Of a DNA stretch of 64,000 nt, positions 8,939-18,502 are shown one piece after another. This stretch comes from Sporosarcina sp. 6E9 (GTDB lineage Bacteria; Bacillota; Bacilli; Bacillales_A; Planococcaceae), in NCBI RefSeq assembly GCF_017921835.1, contig NZ_JAGEMN010000001.1:1047874-1111873 (forward strand). The letters run 5' to 3'. The position numbers and the translations under genes are program-made. The stretch's first letter is position 1, and each line of letters opens with the position of its first letter. Below the pieces are notes generated by a model, which saw nothing but the letters and a program-made list of their open reading frames with translations, had not been told where the DNA came from and did no database searches.

Positions 8939-10587
8939 TATGAGTTGTCCCCTTTCACTTCATCCGAACTGGACTCCGCATCTTGCCTATCCTTGTATGG
9001 CGGTAAGTTTGCGAAATCATTCACTTTATCAAGATCCTTTTTCAAGTCAAACCAATTCTTATTTGTATGGCCGGCAAGAACTAGTTCATCTCCTTCACTT
9101 TTTTGAATCCAAATCCTTCTATGGTTCCAATAGGATCCTTGAGCGACCCCAATCATAAAAATAATTCCTCCAAACAACAAGATGTACAATGTCTTATCTT
9201 TTCGTATAACAAGTCCGGTAACATCACGTGTCTCAGCACTGATAAACGTTGCTTTATAATCGTTCATTTCCGTTTCAAGTGTCTGTCGTATCGCTACAAA
9301 ACTCATTTCACCATCCGGCTTCGAAGGTGTCACCATTTTGAAAATGAATGCGGGATTGTTCGGTATTGGAGATTTTGATTTCGGTTCACCATCTTCAATG
9401 CCGTCAAAATCCGGATAAAAATCCTTCAGTTCCACATACACGCCTTCTCCCAGTTCATAAATTGGCTCGGGGTTGATAAGGTCAATCGTGAATTCACCAA
9501 GTGAAGTGTCCGATTCTTTTTCTGTTAGTTGGAATGTCATCGACTTCAGTTCATCGAGACGAAAATCCATCTGAAAAACATTAAATCCATCAAAATTAAG
9601 CGGTTTGTTAACGATGATTGAATAATCTTTGACAAATTCCAACTGGTTGGACCCACCAGGAAGTCCGCCCTCCGCATCTTTATATAATGTGACATCTGAT
9701 TGATAATTTTTTGCGATTGCACCAACACGGTCGATCGCTTCACTAAATACTTCGTCATCTTCCTTCGAATAAGTCTCAAGAATGAATTTATTATTCTTTA
9801 AATAGTATCCCGGTGCACCTGGGAGGGCACGTGTCTCGCCTTCACGAAGCCAAAGCGTTTCATCAACGTAAAAACCTGGAAGGCCTCGCAGTAGAACACC
9901 GAGAAGAAAGATAATCAACCCAGTATGGTTGACGTATGGACCCCATCTTGAAAATCGACCTTTTTCTGCTAATATCGCCCCGTCTTCCGTTTTCACATTG
10001 TAACGCAGTGCTTTTAGTTTCTCTTCCGCTTTAGCCATTGACGAATCCACATCTTCAACCGTACCCAAACCGTAAATACGTTGTCTTCTCATAAATGAGA
10101 CATGGCGCTTCGTGCGTTGTTTTTTCAATGATTTGTATAAAGGTACAACCCTGTCAATGCTGGCGATGATGATGGAAATGCCAAGCATTCCAATTAGCGT
10201 AATGAACCACCAGCTGTTGTACATATCATAAAAACCAAGTTTATAATATAATACACCGGCAACACCATAATGCTTTTCATAGTAGGCCGCTATGTCCACA
10301 TCCCTTGTGGCAGGAATAAATAACTTTTGCGGAAATAGCGTCCCGATTGCCGAAGTGGCAAGAACCGCAACAATAATGCTGACGCCTATTTTAACGCTAG
10401 AGAAAAAGTTCCAAATCTTATCTATAATAGATCTTTTATAGGTTTGCGATCTTCTGGCAGAACCTTCGTATCTCATGTCAATAAGCTTACTTTCCTTCGC
10501 TTCTTCTGTTTGCGGCCTGCCACACCGTTCACAAAGAACTGTGCCAAATGGATTTTCATGACCACATTGACATGTAATTTTACTCAT
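8938..10587 (-). CDS. resB: System II cytochrome c synthase subunit ResB (Ccs1 family)
   Basis: 549 residues. It begins with a small zinc-ribbon-like motif (CQCG and CERCG), then membrane helices, a large extracytoplasmic domain and a final helix close to the C-terminus, the ResB/Ccs1 plan. It works with ResC in heme delivery and ligation. The gene starts the resBC operon. The matching resA is 5 kb away on the opposite strand and is frameshifted. Confidence 0.93.
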   Translation of the reverse strand: MSKITCQCGHENPFGTVLCERCGRPQTEEAKESKLIDMRYEGSARRSQTYKRSIIDKIWNFFSSVKIGVSIIVAVLATSAIGTLFPQKLFIPATRDVDIAAYYEKHYGVAGVLYYKLGFYDMYNSWWFITLIGMLGISIIIASIDRVVPLYKSLKKQRTKRHVSFMRRQRIYGLGTVEDVDSSMAKAEEKLKALRYNVKTEDGAILAEKGRFSRWGPYVNHTGLIIFLLGVLLRGLPGFYVDETLWLREGETRALPGAPGYYLKNNKFILETYSKEDDEVFSEAIDRVGAIAKNYQSDVTLYKDAEGGLPGGSNQLEFVKDYSIIVNKPLNFDGFNVFQMDFRLDELKSMTFQLTEKESDTSLGEFTIDLINPEPIYELGEGVYVELKDFYPDFDGIEDGEPKSKSPIPNNPAFIFKMVTPSKPDGEMSFVAIRQTLETEMNDYKATFISAETRDVTGLVIRKDKTLYILLFGGIIFMIGVAQGSYWNHRRIWIQKSEGDELVLAGHTNKNWFDLKKDLDKVNDFANLPPYKDRQDAESSSDEVKGDNS

Positions 10588-10891
10588 TTTGAATTGACTC
10601 CTTCATCATTATTAATATTTATGGATGAAAGCATCTAGCATTACATCAAAACTCCATAAATTCTCCTACATTGAATTGTACATAGTAATTATGCAATATT
10701 TATGGAGCGCATAAGACGAGTATGTGAACGACCCTATTATTGAAGATGTTTAATGAGTTACCTTTTTCTACATTTTATAATTAAAACCCAATAAAAAAAG
10801 CCCGCTGATTAGGGCGGGCATGAAATGAAAACATTCACGTAATTGGTTGTGACTTTTTTTACATTGTTCTTCAAATATTAAGCTTAATACA
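10588..10891. other. Intergenic region before resB
   Basis: About 300 bp holding the likely resB promoter and, at 10796-10820, the terminator of the upstream operon. An imperfect inverted repeat with CTCCATAAA (10652-10660) and TTTATGGAG (10699-10707) arms separated by about 38 bp is visible; its function is unknown. Confidence 0.5.
10796..10820 (-). terminator. Terminator after ccdA
   Basis: GCCCGC/GCGGGC hairpin followed on the minus strand by seven T residues. It ends the five-gene operon that starts with the histidine kinase. Confidence 0.88.
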
Positions 10892-11602
10892 TCAGAATCC
10901 CATAAACCCGCCAAAAAATGGACTTAGCCAAATAATAATATATGTTAATCCATCGAAGAAAAGAAGAATACCTAGTGCAATCATAAGGTAGCCCCCGACT
11001 TTCGTTATTACTCGGTTGTATTTTTGTATCCATTTGACGCGAGTGATAAAAATCGATAGTAGGAAAAACGGAATTGCAAACCCTAAAACATAGACAAGCA
11101 TATACCACATTCCAGATCCAGGATTTTGTGCCGCCATCATGAAAACAGCACCCGTGATTGGTCCTGTACATGGAGTCCATCCAGCTGCAAAGGCAAGCCC
11201 AATGAGGAACGTACCAAAATAGCCGGCTGGTCTATTCTTAAACTGTAATTTTTTCTCCTTCATAAGAAAACTCGGTGTAAAGACACCCAGAATCATCAAC
11301 CCAAATATGACAATAAAAATCGCGCCTAATTGTCGGAGCAAATCCTGGTACTGATAAAAAAACGTACCAATAAGCGATGAGCTATATCCCAGAAAGATAA
11401 AGATAGCCGAAAAGCCGATTAGGAAAACAATCGTATGGAAGATTCCGCTTTTCCGAAACTTCCCTTTATCCGTGTTAATTTCATCGAGCGACATTCCCGT
11501 AATATAAGATATGAAAGCTGGATATAGCGGTAATGTACACGGAGATAAAAAGTTTAATAAACCTGCACCAAATGCAAGAAACAAGTTCAAATCTGCCAAC
11601 AT
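10892..11602 (-). CDS. ccdA: Thiol-disulfide electron transporter CcdA
   Basis: 236 residues, six predicted membrane helices. The two redox cysteines lie in SPCTLPLYP (helix 1) and GWTPCTGP (helix 4), the hallmark of CcdA/DsbD. It passes electrons from cytoplasmic thioredoxin across the membrane to ResA-like proteins, keeping apocytochrome c thiols reduced. It is last in an operon with the two-component system and a second DsbD-like membrane protein. Confidence 0.94.
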   Translation of the reverse strand: MLADLNLFLAFGAGLLNFLSPCTLPLYPAFISYITGMSLDEINTDKGKFRKSGIFHTIVFLIGFSAIFIFLGYSSSLIGTFFYQYQDLLRQLGAIFIVIFGLMILGVFTPSFLMKEKKLQFKNRPAGYFGTFLIGLAFAAGWTPCTGPITGAVFMMAAQNPGSGMWYMLVYVLGFAIPFFLLSIFITRVKWIQKYNRVITKVGGYLMIALGILLFFDGLTYIIIWLSPFFGGFMGF

Positions 11603-11665
11603 CTATAGTAATCCCCTCTCAACACAATAAAAAAACAATATAAAAGCCTTGATAAGTTTTATAAG

Positions 11666-12400
11666 TCAAATTCCCCAAAAAGTGATTGTATCAGCTATTC
11701 CTATAATAATAAGAAGAGCACCAGCCAAACGTTGCACAATTCTGCCAGTCTTTATGCTTCTCTTCATAATGATCCGCTTCGCATCAAAGAACCATATGAA
11801 GAAAAATAGGACAATAAGTGGCAGCGATGTTGCTACACCGAAAACAGCAGGTAATACAAAACCATAAGAAGTTGTTACAACCAATGGCATTAACCATAGG
11901 AAAAAGAGCACAAACATTGTTGGGCAGAAGGCGAGGGAAAAACTTGCACCCAACATGAAAGAACCTAATTTCCCATTTCGTAAGCGTATAGGAATTCGCA
12001 TCGTTAATTTTCGAAGGAAATCTAGCTTAAGAATTCCTATTAATACAAGACCGGTAACAATAATAAGCGGGCCTATTACTTTACGAAACAAAGGAAAGTA
12101 GTCTGTTAGTGAGGTTTCAAATGTTTCACCAAAGAACCATACGAGTAACCCTAGAGAACTGAATACAGCAACTTTCCCAATAATAAAGAATAAAATTTCA
12201 CCCATGTCATCTTTCATTTGAATCGTTCGGTTTCCATATAACGTTATAGCACTCATGTTTCCAGTAAGTTGGCAAGGAGCAACCGCTCCTACCAAGCCTA
12301 AAAGTAGCGCAACAACAATAGGGTATTGTTCAAAGGAATGTATAAGGATAGTCACTGGTTCAGTTATTGCTTGACTGATTTTCGACATCAATCCATACAT
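11666..12400 (-). CDS. DsbD/TauE-like membrane protein with redox cysteines
   Basis: 244 residues, six or seven membrane helices. It resembles CcdA and the UreH/TauE-type membrane fold: VAPCQLTGN near residue 45 and LAFCPTMFV near residue 160 occupy the two CcdA cysteine positions. The second motif is CPT rather than PC, so thiol chemistry may differ from CcdA. Proteins of this type are often found with copper and cytochrome c genes, where a role in copper handling or electron supply has been suggested. It lies directly before ccdA in the same operon. Confidence 0.7.
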   Translation of the reverse strand: MYGLMSKISQAITEPVTILIHSFEQYPIVVALLLGLVGAVAPCQLTGNMSAITLYGNRTIQMKDDMGEILFFIIGKVAVFSSLGLLVWFFGETFETSLTDYFPLFRKVIGPLIIVTGLVLIGILKLDFLRKLTMRIPIRLRNGKLGSFMLGASFSLAFCPTMFVLFFLWLMPLVVTTSYGFVLPAVFGVATSLPLIVLFFFIWFFDAKRIIMKRSIKTGRIVQRLAGALLIIIGIADTITFWGI

Positions 12401-12423
12401 TTAATAAGCACCATCCGTTTTGA

Positions 12424-13344
12424 TTATTTCTTCAATTCACTGTTTTTAGCAAGTGCATCCCAATTAGCCCCTACATCTTTTGTCAGGAAAATATCATTAT
12501 TATCTGTTGCAATGACAATTTCTTTTTTATCATCCGGATTAACTGCTATAAAGACAATTGGATTCATTTTTTCATTGGGAAGTTGAATAGACATTTCTTG
12601 ATTGTTACCAAATGTAAATGTTTTGAGTTGTACTGTTTCATTTTCATAGCTTGAATAGTACCCGCCATTTTCAGTCAAAGTCACAGATAGAACCATGTTT
12701 ACGTTATTAAAAAGTTCAAAGTTTTCACCGTAGTCCCTTGAAAGGAATATGCCATCTTTACTCCCGATTGCAATCATCTCTTTCTGCGACGGATGAGCAG
12801 CCAAATTTGAGATGAATTCCGAATTGAATCCGTTCATCGTGGTCTTATTCCAAGTGGTTCCCTCATCCAAAGTATAATGTAGCCCCCCTGTCATCTCTTC
12901 CGTTGGCATTTCATTGAGTACATAGATGGCGTTTGAGTCATAGCCCGCTGCAAGGTAATGAAAATCAATTTCCCCGTAAAATGCTAATTTATCAAAGCTC
13001 GCACCCCGATTTGTACTTTTGACAAGGCCAAGCGGATTTTTATAGTCGGATCCTGGTTCTGGATGACCACTTGAGAAAAAACCTTCACGTACGGCTTGAA
13101 AGCCCATATAATCATGCTTTTCGCTATTTGCTTCTTTCCAACCGTCTTTGTCATATTCGTAAAGTCCCTCATGAGTCGAAATAACAATTTCAGGTCCACC
13201 ATTTATATATCCCAATCCATGTAAGTGATCAAATTTATTATTTTTCACTTTTCCAAACGAATAAGTTTCACTTTCACTGCTACACGCTGACATGACAATG
13301 ATCAATGTTAATAGTCCCGTGAAAATGCTCATTTTTTTAATCAT
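12424..13344 (-). CDS. Lipoprotein of the F510_1955 (BNR-repeat) family
   Basis: 306 residues with a lipobox (VMSACSSE). The mature part shows repeated BNR/sialidase-type signatures such as STNRGASFDK, TLDEGTTWNK, SRDYGENFEL and TKDVGANWDA, implying a beta-propeller. It resembles proteins annotated as F510_1955 family glycosyl hydrolases, a label resting on fold rather than shown activity. It starts 12 bp after the response regulator and precedes the two redox membrane proteins. A metal-related surface role is a guess. Confidence 0.7.
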   Translation of the reverse strand: MIKKMSIFTGLLTLIIVMSACSSESETYSFGKVKNNKFDHLHGLGYINGGPEIVISTHEGLYEYDKDGWKEANSEKHDYMGFQAVREGFFSSGHPEPGSDYKNPLGLVKSTNRGASFDKLAFYGEIDFHYLAAGYDSNAIYVLNEMPTEEMTGGLHYTLDEGTTWNKTTMNGFNSEFISNLAAHPSQKEMIAIGSKDGIFLSRDYGENFELFNNVNMVLSVTLTENGGYYSSYENETVQLKTFTFGNNQEMSIQLPNEKMNPIVFIAVNPDDKKEIVIATDNNDIFLTKDVGANWDALAKNSELKK

Positions 13345-13356
13345 TCTACTTCTCCT

Positions 13357-14034
13357 TTAATTCCATTTATATCCGATTCCCCATACCGTTTTCAGGAATT
13401 CTTCAATGGGAAATCCGGCGGTTTTTAATTTATCTCTCAAATTACGTATATGCGAGTCAACTGTTCGGATATCCGTATAAGTGTTATAGTCCCATGCAGC
13501 ATGTAATAACTGTTCCCGCGTGAAAGTCTTGGTTGGTCGCGAAATCAAGGCTTCAATAATATAAAATTCTTTTAGTGTCAGCGGAACTTTCGAGTCAGTC
13601 CATTGTAATGAATACGTTTCTTTATCCAGCTTAAAATCACCATAAATAATCATTTCTGTTTCTTTTTCTTCTTCGGGCATACGGCGCAATAGTGCGTGTA
13701 CCCTTGCTGACAACTCCCTTTCATCAAAAGGTTTCGTTATATAATCATCAGCACCACTATCTAGCCCCTTCACCACATCAAGCTTGTCGGTTCGGGCCGT
13801 CAACATTATGACGGGGACATTGGAAAACTCACGGATTTTTTCACACACTTCCCATCCATCAATTTCCGGCATCATAACGTCCAAAAGCACCAGGCTAACT
13901 TTTTCCTTCTTAAGTATCTCCAATGCTTTCTTTCCACTCGTCTCTTTGATGCATCTAAAGCCGTGAGGGATCATAAATAATTCAATAAGATTTAACATCC
14001 TCTGCTCATCGTCAACTAGTAGGATTGTTCTCAT
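13357..14034 (-). CDS. OmpR-family response regulator
   Basis: 225 residues. The receiver domain (1-120) has the acidic pair VDDEQ, phospho-acceptor Asp in LVLLDVMMP and Lys in DYITKPFD; the C-terminal winged helix (130-225) is of the OmpR type (VDSHIRNLRDKL). It should bind promoter DNA after phosphorylation by the kinase encoded just upstream. Target genes are not known; the shared operon with a BNR lipoprotein and CcdA suggests autoregulation by an envelope redox or metal signal. Confidence 0.93.
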   Translation of the reverse strand: MRTILLVDDEQRMLNLIELFMIPHGFRCIKETSGKKALEILKKEKVSLVLLDVMMPEIDGWEVCEKIREFSNVPVIMLTARTDKLDVVKGLDSGADDYITKPFDERELSARVHALLRRMPEEEKETEMIIYGDFKLDKETYSLQWTDSKVPLTLKEFYIIEALISRPTKTFTREQLLHAAWDYNTYTDIRTVDSHIRNLRDKLKTAGFPIEEFLKTVWGIGYKWN

Positions 14035-14053
14035 ATAGGCTTCTACCCCCCCT

Positions 14054-15415
14054 TTAAATCTTAATGGTGAAAGTACTACCTATTCCCAATCTGCTTTCCA
14101 CTTCAACGCTTCCACCGTGGGCTTCGACAAGTTCTTTGACGATTGCCAAACCAATGCCTGATCCTCCAGATGTGCGCGAACGGGATTTTTCCACCCGGTA
14201 AAGGTTTTCAAAAATGAAAGGGGTCTCTTCGGATGGGATTCCGATTCCGAAATCGGTAACGGAAATAACTGACTTGTCACCGCTCTTTGAAACCTTCACT
14301 TTGACAATTGATTTCTCCGTTGAATATTTCAATGCATTGTCCATTAAATTCAACATTATTTGCTCTAATCGCAATGGATCTGCATGGATTTCGACATCCT
14401 CTTCGCAAATTAAATCCAAGCCAAGTTTCTTCATATTAAAAGAAGGGCCAATGAGCTTGAAGATATCCTGAAAGAACAGACGTGCATTAAAATATTCTTT
14501 CGAAACTGTGAAAGTATTTTCATCCATTCTTGCTAAATCCAATAAGTTTTTAACAAGTTCTTTCATGCGGTCCGACTCTTCTGCAATAATAGCGAGATAG
14601 TGATCACGATCCAATTCGTCGATTCCTTGTCTTATAGCCACTTTTGAATAGCCGATTAAGTATGTCAATGGCGTACTTAATTCATGGGCAATCGAGGCTA
14701 AAAATTCATTCCTTTCCGTCTTTAAGCGTTCTAAATCATCCGCAAGCTTTTGAATAGAACCTGATAATTCTCCAAGCTCGTCATTGCCAATGAACGGAAG
14801 ACTTACATCGAAATCTCCTTTGCTTAATTTCTCCGTCGCTTCCTTCATACGTATTAAGGGGCGTGTAAGAAATTTGGATAGAACAGCGTATATGATAAAT
14901 AAGGCCACAACGCTCGTTACACCCGCCAGCCCAAAATGCAAGTTCAACTTCCCGACTAACTTTTCGATAGCACGTGTACTTTGAAACATGATTACATAAC
15001 CTGAATGGCTTGAATCTACTTTATAAGGATGTGCACTAATGATATACGGCAACCCCTCCCAGTCTGATGCTAGAATCTTATCATTCCTCAAATGCATATC
15101 TTTTGCTGTAGGAAGATATTTTTCTAGGGTTCCTATATTTTCCCCCGAGCTATGGATAATATCGCCCTGGTTATTTGTAATGATGACTTCCCGGTCACTG
15201 TCTTTTTCCATTAATACAATATGTTTCATTGTTGTATCTGAATAATATTCGACAAGCACGTAACGATGATTTGAACCGGTTGCCAATAGACGGGAAAATT
15301 CTTCATCAATTCTTGAATGAATGATACTTTGATGGAGATAAACAATAAGAGATACTTCCATTATTAGTACCGAAATGAAAAAATAGGCCGTTAACTTGGC
15401 CGAGATTCTGTTCAA
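14054..15415 (-). CDS. Membrane sensor histidine kinase
   Basis: 453 residues from a TTG codon preceded by AGAGGGG; the open frame extends 35 codons further upstream without a ribosome binding site. Order: membrane helix, extracytoplasmic sensor loop of about 130 residues, second helix, HAMP linker, phospho-acceptor His in SIAHELSTPLTYL, then the ATPase domain with N box (NLMDNALKYS), G1 (DFGIGIP) and G2 (GGSGIGLAI). It is the first gene of the operon and faces resA across a 220-bp divergent promoter region. Confidence 0.92.
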   Translation of the reverse strand: MNRISAKLTAYFFISVLIMEVSLIVYLHQSIIHSRIDEEFSRLLATGSNHRYVLVEYYSDTTMKHIVLMEKDSDREVIITNNQGDIIHSSGENIGTLEKYLPTAKDMHLRNDKILASDWEGLPYIISAHPYKVDSSHSGYVIMFQSTRAIEKLVGKLNLHFGLAGVTSVVALFIIYAVLSKFLTRPLIRMKEATEKLSKGDFDVSLPFIGNDELGELSGSIQKLADDLERLKTERNEFLASIAHELSTPLTYLIGYSKVAIRQGIDELDRDHYLAIIAEESDRMKELVKNLLDLARMDENTFTVSKEYFNARLFFQDIFKLIGPSFNMKKLGLDLICEEDVEIHADPLRLEQIMLNLMDNALKYSTEKSIVKVKVSKSGDKSVISVTDFGIGIPSEETPFIFENLYRVEKSRSRTSGGSGIGLAIVKELVEAHGGSVEVESRLGIGSTFTIKI

Positions 15416-15638
15416 TTGAACATTCGCCCCTCTTCTGATTTTTAGTATAAAGAATAAATATGAATTAAATATGCAGAAAGCTCCGTACATGAATAAAAAA
15501 ATATTTTTATACACAATCATGACAGCTTTGTGACTGCATAGTTTTTTGATATATCTTTAGTAAAGTATAATCATAAATAAAAACAGTTCAGGTATGCCGT
15601 TCATATCCTGCATGTTCTTGAAAGGAGAAAGCAGTAGG

Positions 15639-16176
15639 TTGAATAACAAAAAGAAGAATCGTTTCATTATGCGATTAATTGTTTTAATAGTATTGGCCAG
15701 TGCTATTATTTTTTTCAATATACAACAGCTCAATAAAAGAAAAACACGATGTATTGAAAGTTGGGGATGATGCCCCTGATTTCTTATTGGTCGACTTAAA
15801 CGGCGAAAGCCATCAACTCTCCTCTTATAAAGGTCAAGGTGTCTTCTTAAACTTTTGGGGAACTTGGTGTGCGCCATGTAAAAAAGAAATGCCTGCAATG
15901 GGAAGACAATACCAGATTTATAAAGATCAAGGGGTTCAAGTGCTAGCGGTTAACATTGCTGAGTCTGATTTAAAAGTCCGAGCATTTGCCAACCAATACG
16001 GAATGGTTTTTCCTACGTTAATTGATAAAACAAAAGGTGTAATGCAAACTTATAATATTAAGCCACTACCTACAACTTTTCTAATTAATCCAGACGGCAA
16101 GATTATAAAGATTATAACAGGTGAAATGTCTGAAAACGATATTAAGGATTATATGGAGCAAATAAAGCCTAGTTAA
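15639..16176 (+). pseudogene. resA: resA, thiol-disulfide oxidoreductase, frameshifted
   Basis: A TTG at 15639, 11 nt after AAAGGAG, opens a frame for a ResA-like anchor (KKNRFIMRLIVLIVLASAII). The thioredoxin domain (GVFLNFWGTWCAPCKKEMP, cis-Pro LPTTFL) is in the next frame, open from 15700 to 16176. The frames meet at a run of seven T near 15709-15715; removing one T joins them into a normal ResA of about 178 residues. The GTG at 15700 has no ribosome binding site, and starting there would lose most of the anchor. ResA reduces the CxxCH disulfide of apocytochrome c. This could be a true mutation, transcriptional slippage on the T run or a sequencing error. Confidence 0.85.
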
Positions 16177-16224
16177 AACAGGCAATAGACTTATGCAGAT
16201 TATGGCACTAGATATTATGAAAAT

Positions 16225-16270
16225 GGCAATCATTCCATCAGCCGAATGATTGCCTTCCTTCTTTCTTTTA
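16225..16270 (+). terminator. Terminator after resA
   Basis: Perfect 11-bp stem (GGCAATCATTC and its complement), 8-nt loop, then a pyrimidine-rich tail TTCCTTCTTTCTTTT. Confidence 0.85.
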
Positions 16271-16719
16271 TTATCAATTCCTTAAATATACGCTAGTTCG
16301 AGATTCCCTTGACTGCTCATTATTCTGCAATCTTGCCCTATTATTGGATTGGAATAGTCCGTTAATTTATAAAGCAAGGATGAATCCACCTTTGCTTTAT
16401 AAATTACCTACCTAACCCTTTCCCTTTCTCTTTTTAAATTTTCATTACTTTTCCACTTCGCTTTATTTCTAACTTTTTATACGTCAACTCCGAACCAAAA
16501 AAGAATATAGATGCAATCGGTGAGCCTAATGGCAGCGCCGTTATAATTTCATCTTTATTAATATACACCATTACTTTAAATCGCCCGATTGCAGAACAAA
16601 ATAAAAAAAGTTACCTTTAGCTACTTGGTAATTTGCGTTCCAAAACTCGTCCTTTTCTGAACACGCTTCTCCAAATTTCGAAAGTGACATTTGATTTCTT
16701 TCTAGACCAATTCATTCCG
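16271..16719. other. Non-coding stretch between resA and the resolvase
   Basis: No supported gene. On the minus strand an open frame of 45 codons (16434-16571) has a protein-like look but no ribosome binding site and no recognised homology; it may be a gene stub left by rearrangement. Confidence 0.4.
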
Positions 16720-16838
16720 TTCATAAAAGTACACTTTAACGAACGCTCTTCCAAGTAACAAAAACATAGCGAAAAACAGTTCGTAAAAGTGTATAATCCA
16801 TTACCGAACGTTCAACCATTCCTTTGCAACTTTTCGAA
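16720..16838 (+). promoter_or_regulatory. Probable res recombination site of the resolvase
   Basis: Three imperfect palindromes lie in a row just before the recombinase gene: 16720-16743, 16780-16808 and 16811-16838. Each is bounded by TTCxT/TTCA and xCGAA/CGAA arms and contains AAAAGT or ACTTTT half-sites. Three subsites of unequal length upstream of the gene is the layout of res sites of Tn3-type resolvases. The subsites probably also act as operators. Confidence 0.65.
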
Positions 16839-16888
16839 CGGAAATATATACTTAAAGAAACAAATGTTCTTAAAGGGAGTGTTTTATT

Positions 16889-17491
16889 TTGGAAGCACGA
16901 AAATTCGGATACATCAGGGTAAGTTCAAAAGACCAAAACGAAAGCCGGCAAATGGAAGCAATGAAAAAGATTGATATTAATAATCGTGACATTTTTCTCG
17001 ATAAGCAATCAGGGAAAAACTTTCACCGCGAACAATATCAATTAATGAAACGAATGATTAGAAAAGGAGATATTCTTTATATTCATTCTCTGGATCGCTT
17101 TGGTCGAAGCAAGGATGATATTCTAAACGAGTGGCAAGAACTTACGAAGGAAATCGGGGCTGATATAGTGGTTCTTGATATGCCATTGTTGGATACTACA
17201 AAATATAAAGACAGTATTGGTAATTTTATCTCAGATCTTATCCTTCAAGTTCTTTCTTGGCTCGCGGAAGATGAACGAGATAGAATTAGGACTCGTCAGC
17301 GCGAAGGTATTGATTCAGCCCTGAGGAGTGGTGTGAAATTTGGACGCCCAGCAATCAAAATTACGGATGAATTCATTCAAGCTTATAATAAATGGCAGTC
17401 CGGAGATATTACAGCAGTTAAAGCGATGAAGGAAGCGGATATGAAGAAAACATCATTTTATAAGATGGTGAACGAATATCAAAGTTTGTAA
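16889..17491 (+). CDS. Serine recombinase (resolvase family)
   Basis: 200 residues, TTG start after AAAGGGAG. The N-terminal catalytic domain has the nucleophile Ser12 in GYIRVSSKDQ and the conserved HSLDRFGRS and EDERDRIRTRQREG helix region. The C-terminal 40 residues form a helix-turn-helix (KAMKEADMKKTSFYKMV). The size matches small plasmid resolvases, which resolve multimers at res sites and help plasmid stability. It marks the left edge of the accessory island. Confidence 0.92.
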   Translation: MEARKFGYIRVSSKDQNESRQMEAMKKIDINNRDIFLDKQSGKNFHREQYQLMKRMIRKGDILYIHSLDRFGRSKDDILNEWQELTKEIGADIVVLDMPLLDTTKYKDSIGNFISDLILQVLSWLAEDERDRIRTRQREGIDSALRSGVKFGRPAIKITDEFIQAYNKWQSGDITAVKAMKEADMKKTSFYKMVNEYQSL

Positions 17492-17611
17492 ATATATTAT
17501 AGAACCCATAACAACCATTTAAAATTTGGAATACGATGATTAAAAATTTTGTAGTCCCACAAAGATGATCAACCAGGCCCTGAAAATCTCCCTTTATACA
17601 ATGGAACTTAG
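17492..17611. other. Short non-coding stretch
   Basis: AT-rich and without any clear signal; no terminator was recognised directly after the resolvase. Confidence 0.4.
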
Positions 17612-17790
17612 TTGATTGGAGTGGAAATCGGCGACTCCTGCGTGAACAGCGCGAGCTGAAGACCCCGCAGGAGCGTGCTTTTCGTGACGAGGAGACTGAA
17701 GCCGTGCCCCCGGAAAGCGTCCGATTGGAACGGATATTAACGTGATTAAAGCAAATCGGACTTTTTCAGTGGCCACTGATCAACAAGGGG
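17612..17790. repeat. Bacillales intergenic repeat element
   Basis: A GC-richer block of about 180 bp with GGCGACTCCTGCG, GACCCCGCAGGAGCG, GAGGAGACTGAAGCC and CCCCGGAAAGCGTCCG in order. These are the modules of a dispersed, partly palindromic repeat seen in many Bacillaceae and Planococcaceae chromosomes. Internal CTCCTGCG/CGCAGGAG arms can pair, and the two ends form an imperfect inverted repeat. It has no coding potential of its own. Presence on this element suggests exchange with a Bacillales chromosome. Confidence 0.7.
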
Positions 17791-17942
17791 GGTTACAATA
17801 TGAATTAATATGATTTCTGAATATAGTCACGCTGGAAAAGAAACCATGTCCTAAGGTTTCTACACTCAAGCATTAAGTAAGCAACTGTAACAGATTCTGT
17901 GTTTTGAAATTCATAATCTGTCATAGGCCCGTTCATTCATAA

Positions 17943-18074
17943 TTAAATGTAGGTATACCATTTCTCAGGGGCTGATTCAGCCTCTAAATATTTCCGGATA
18001 GTTTTCCGGTCAAATCCGGTTTCCCTTGCGATTGCACTAATCGTGCAGCCTTTCTGTTTCAATTCTCTTATCAT
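17943..18074 (-). pseudogene. IS21-family transposase (IstA) N-terminal stub
   Basis: ATG at 18074 behind GGAGG opens a 43-codon frame whose helix-turn-helix (KGCTISAIARETGFDRKTIR followed by KYLEAE) is typical of the N-terminus of IstA. The frame stops at 17943, and nothing resembling the catalytic DDE domain or IstB follows, so only a fragment of the insertion sequence remains. Confidence 0.75.
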
Positions 18075-18213
18075 AAAAAAATCCTCCAACAGTAACGTCA
18101 TTCCCACACTTCCAATCTATCTCTATCTGAAATAGATTATCCGTGAAGATTGGGGAATTTTAAACCGTTATTATTGAGGATTTTAACACCGATATTCACA
18201 TAAATTATGTAGT

Positions 18214-18250
18214 AAAACAAAAACGCTCACTATTATTTACTGTGAACGTT
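18214..18250 (-). terminator. Possible terminator downstream of the GHKL operon
   Basis: Imperfect stem AACGTTCAC/GTGAGCGTT followed on the minus strand by TTTTGTTTT, about 250 bp after the last gene of the operon. Confidence 0.5.
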
Positions 18251-18502
18251 TATATATATACTTTCTAATTCGTCAGGGCAGTATTATTATTTGAATACAG
18301 GACATCTATCCTCTAAAAACTTATCCCATTCCCCCAAATACGCATTTTTATAATTAGTTATGAACATCCTAATGTTAATTATCCAAAGTCATCGCATAGT
18401 CTAACACATTGATAATTCAGCATCCAATGTTTAGACCTCAATTCTCAAAAGGATATGCTACATAAGTAAAATGAAAAAATAACAGTCATTAAGATGAAAT
18501 AT

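Noticed and set aside
15557-15898. Minus-strand ORF over the start of resA
   Set aside because: Antisense to the well-conserved thioredoxin domain and without a start signal.
17594-17776. 60-codon ORF in the repeat element
   Set aside because: It lies in a known type of non-coding dispersed repeat; the composition explains the open frame.
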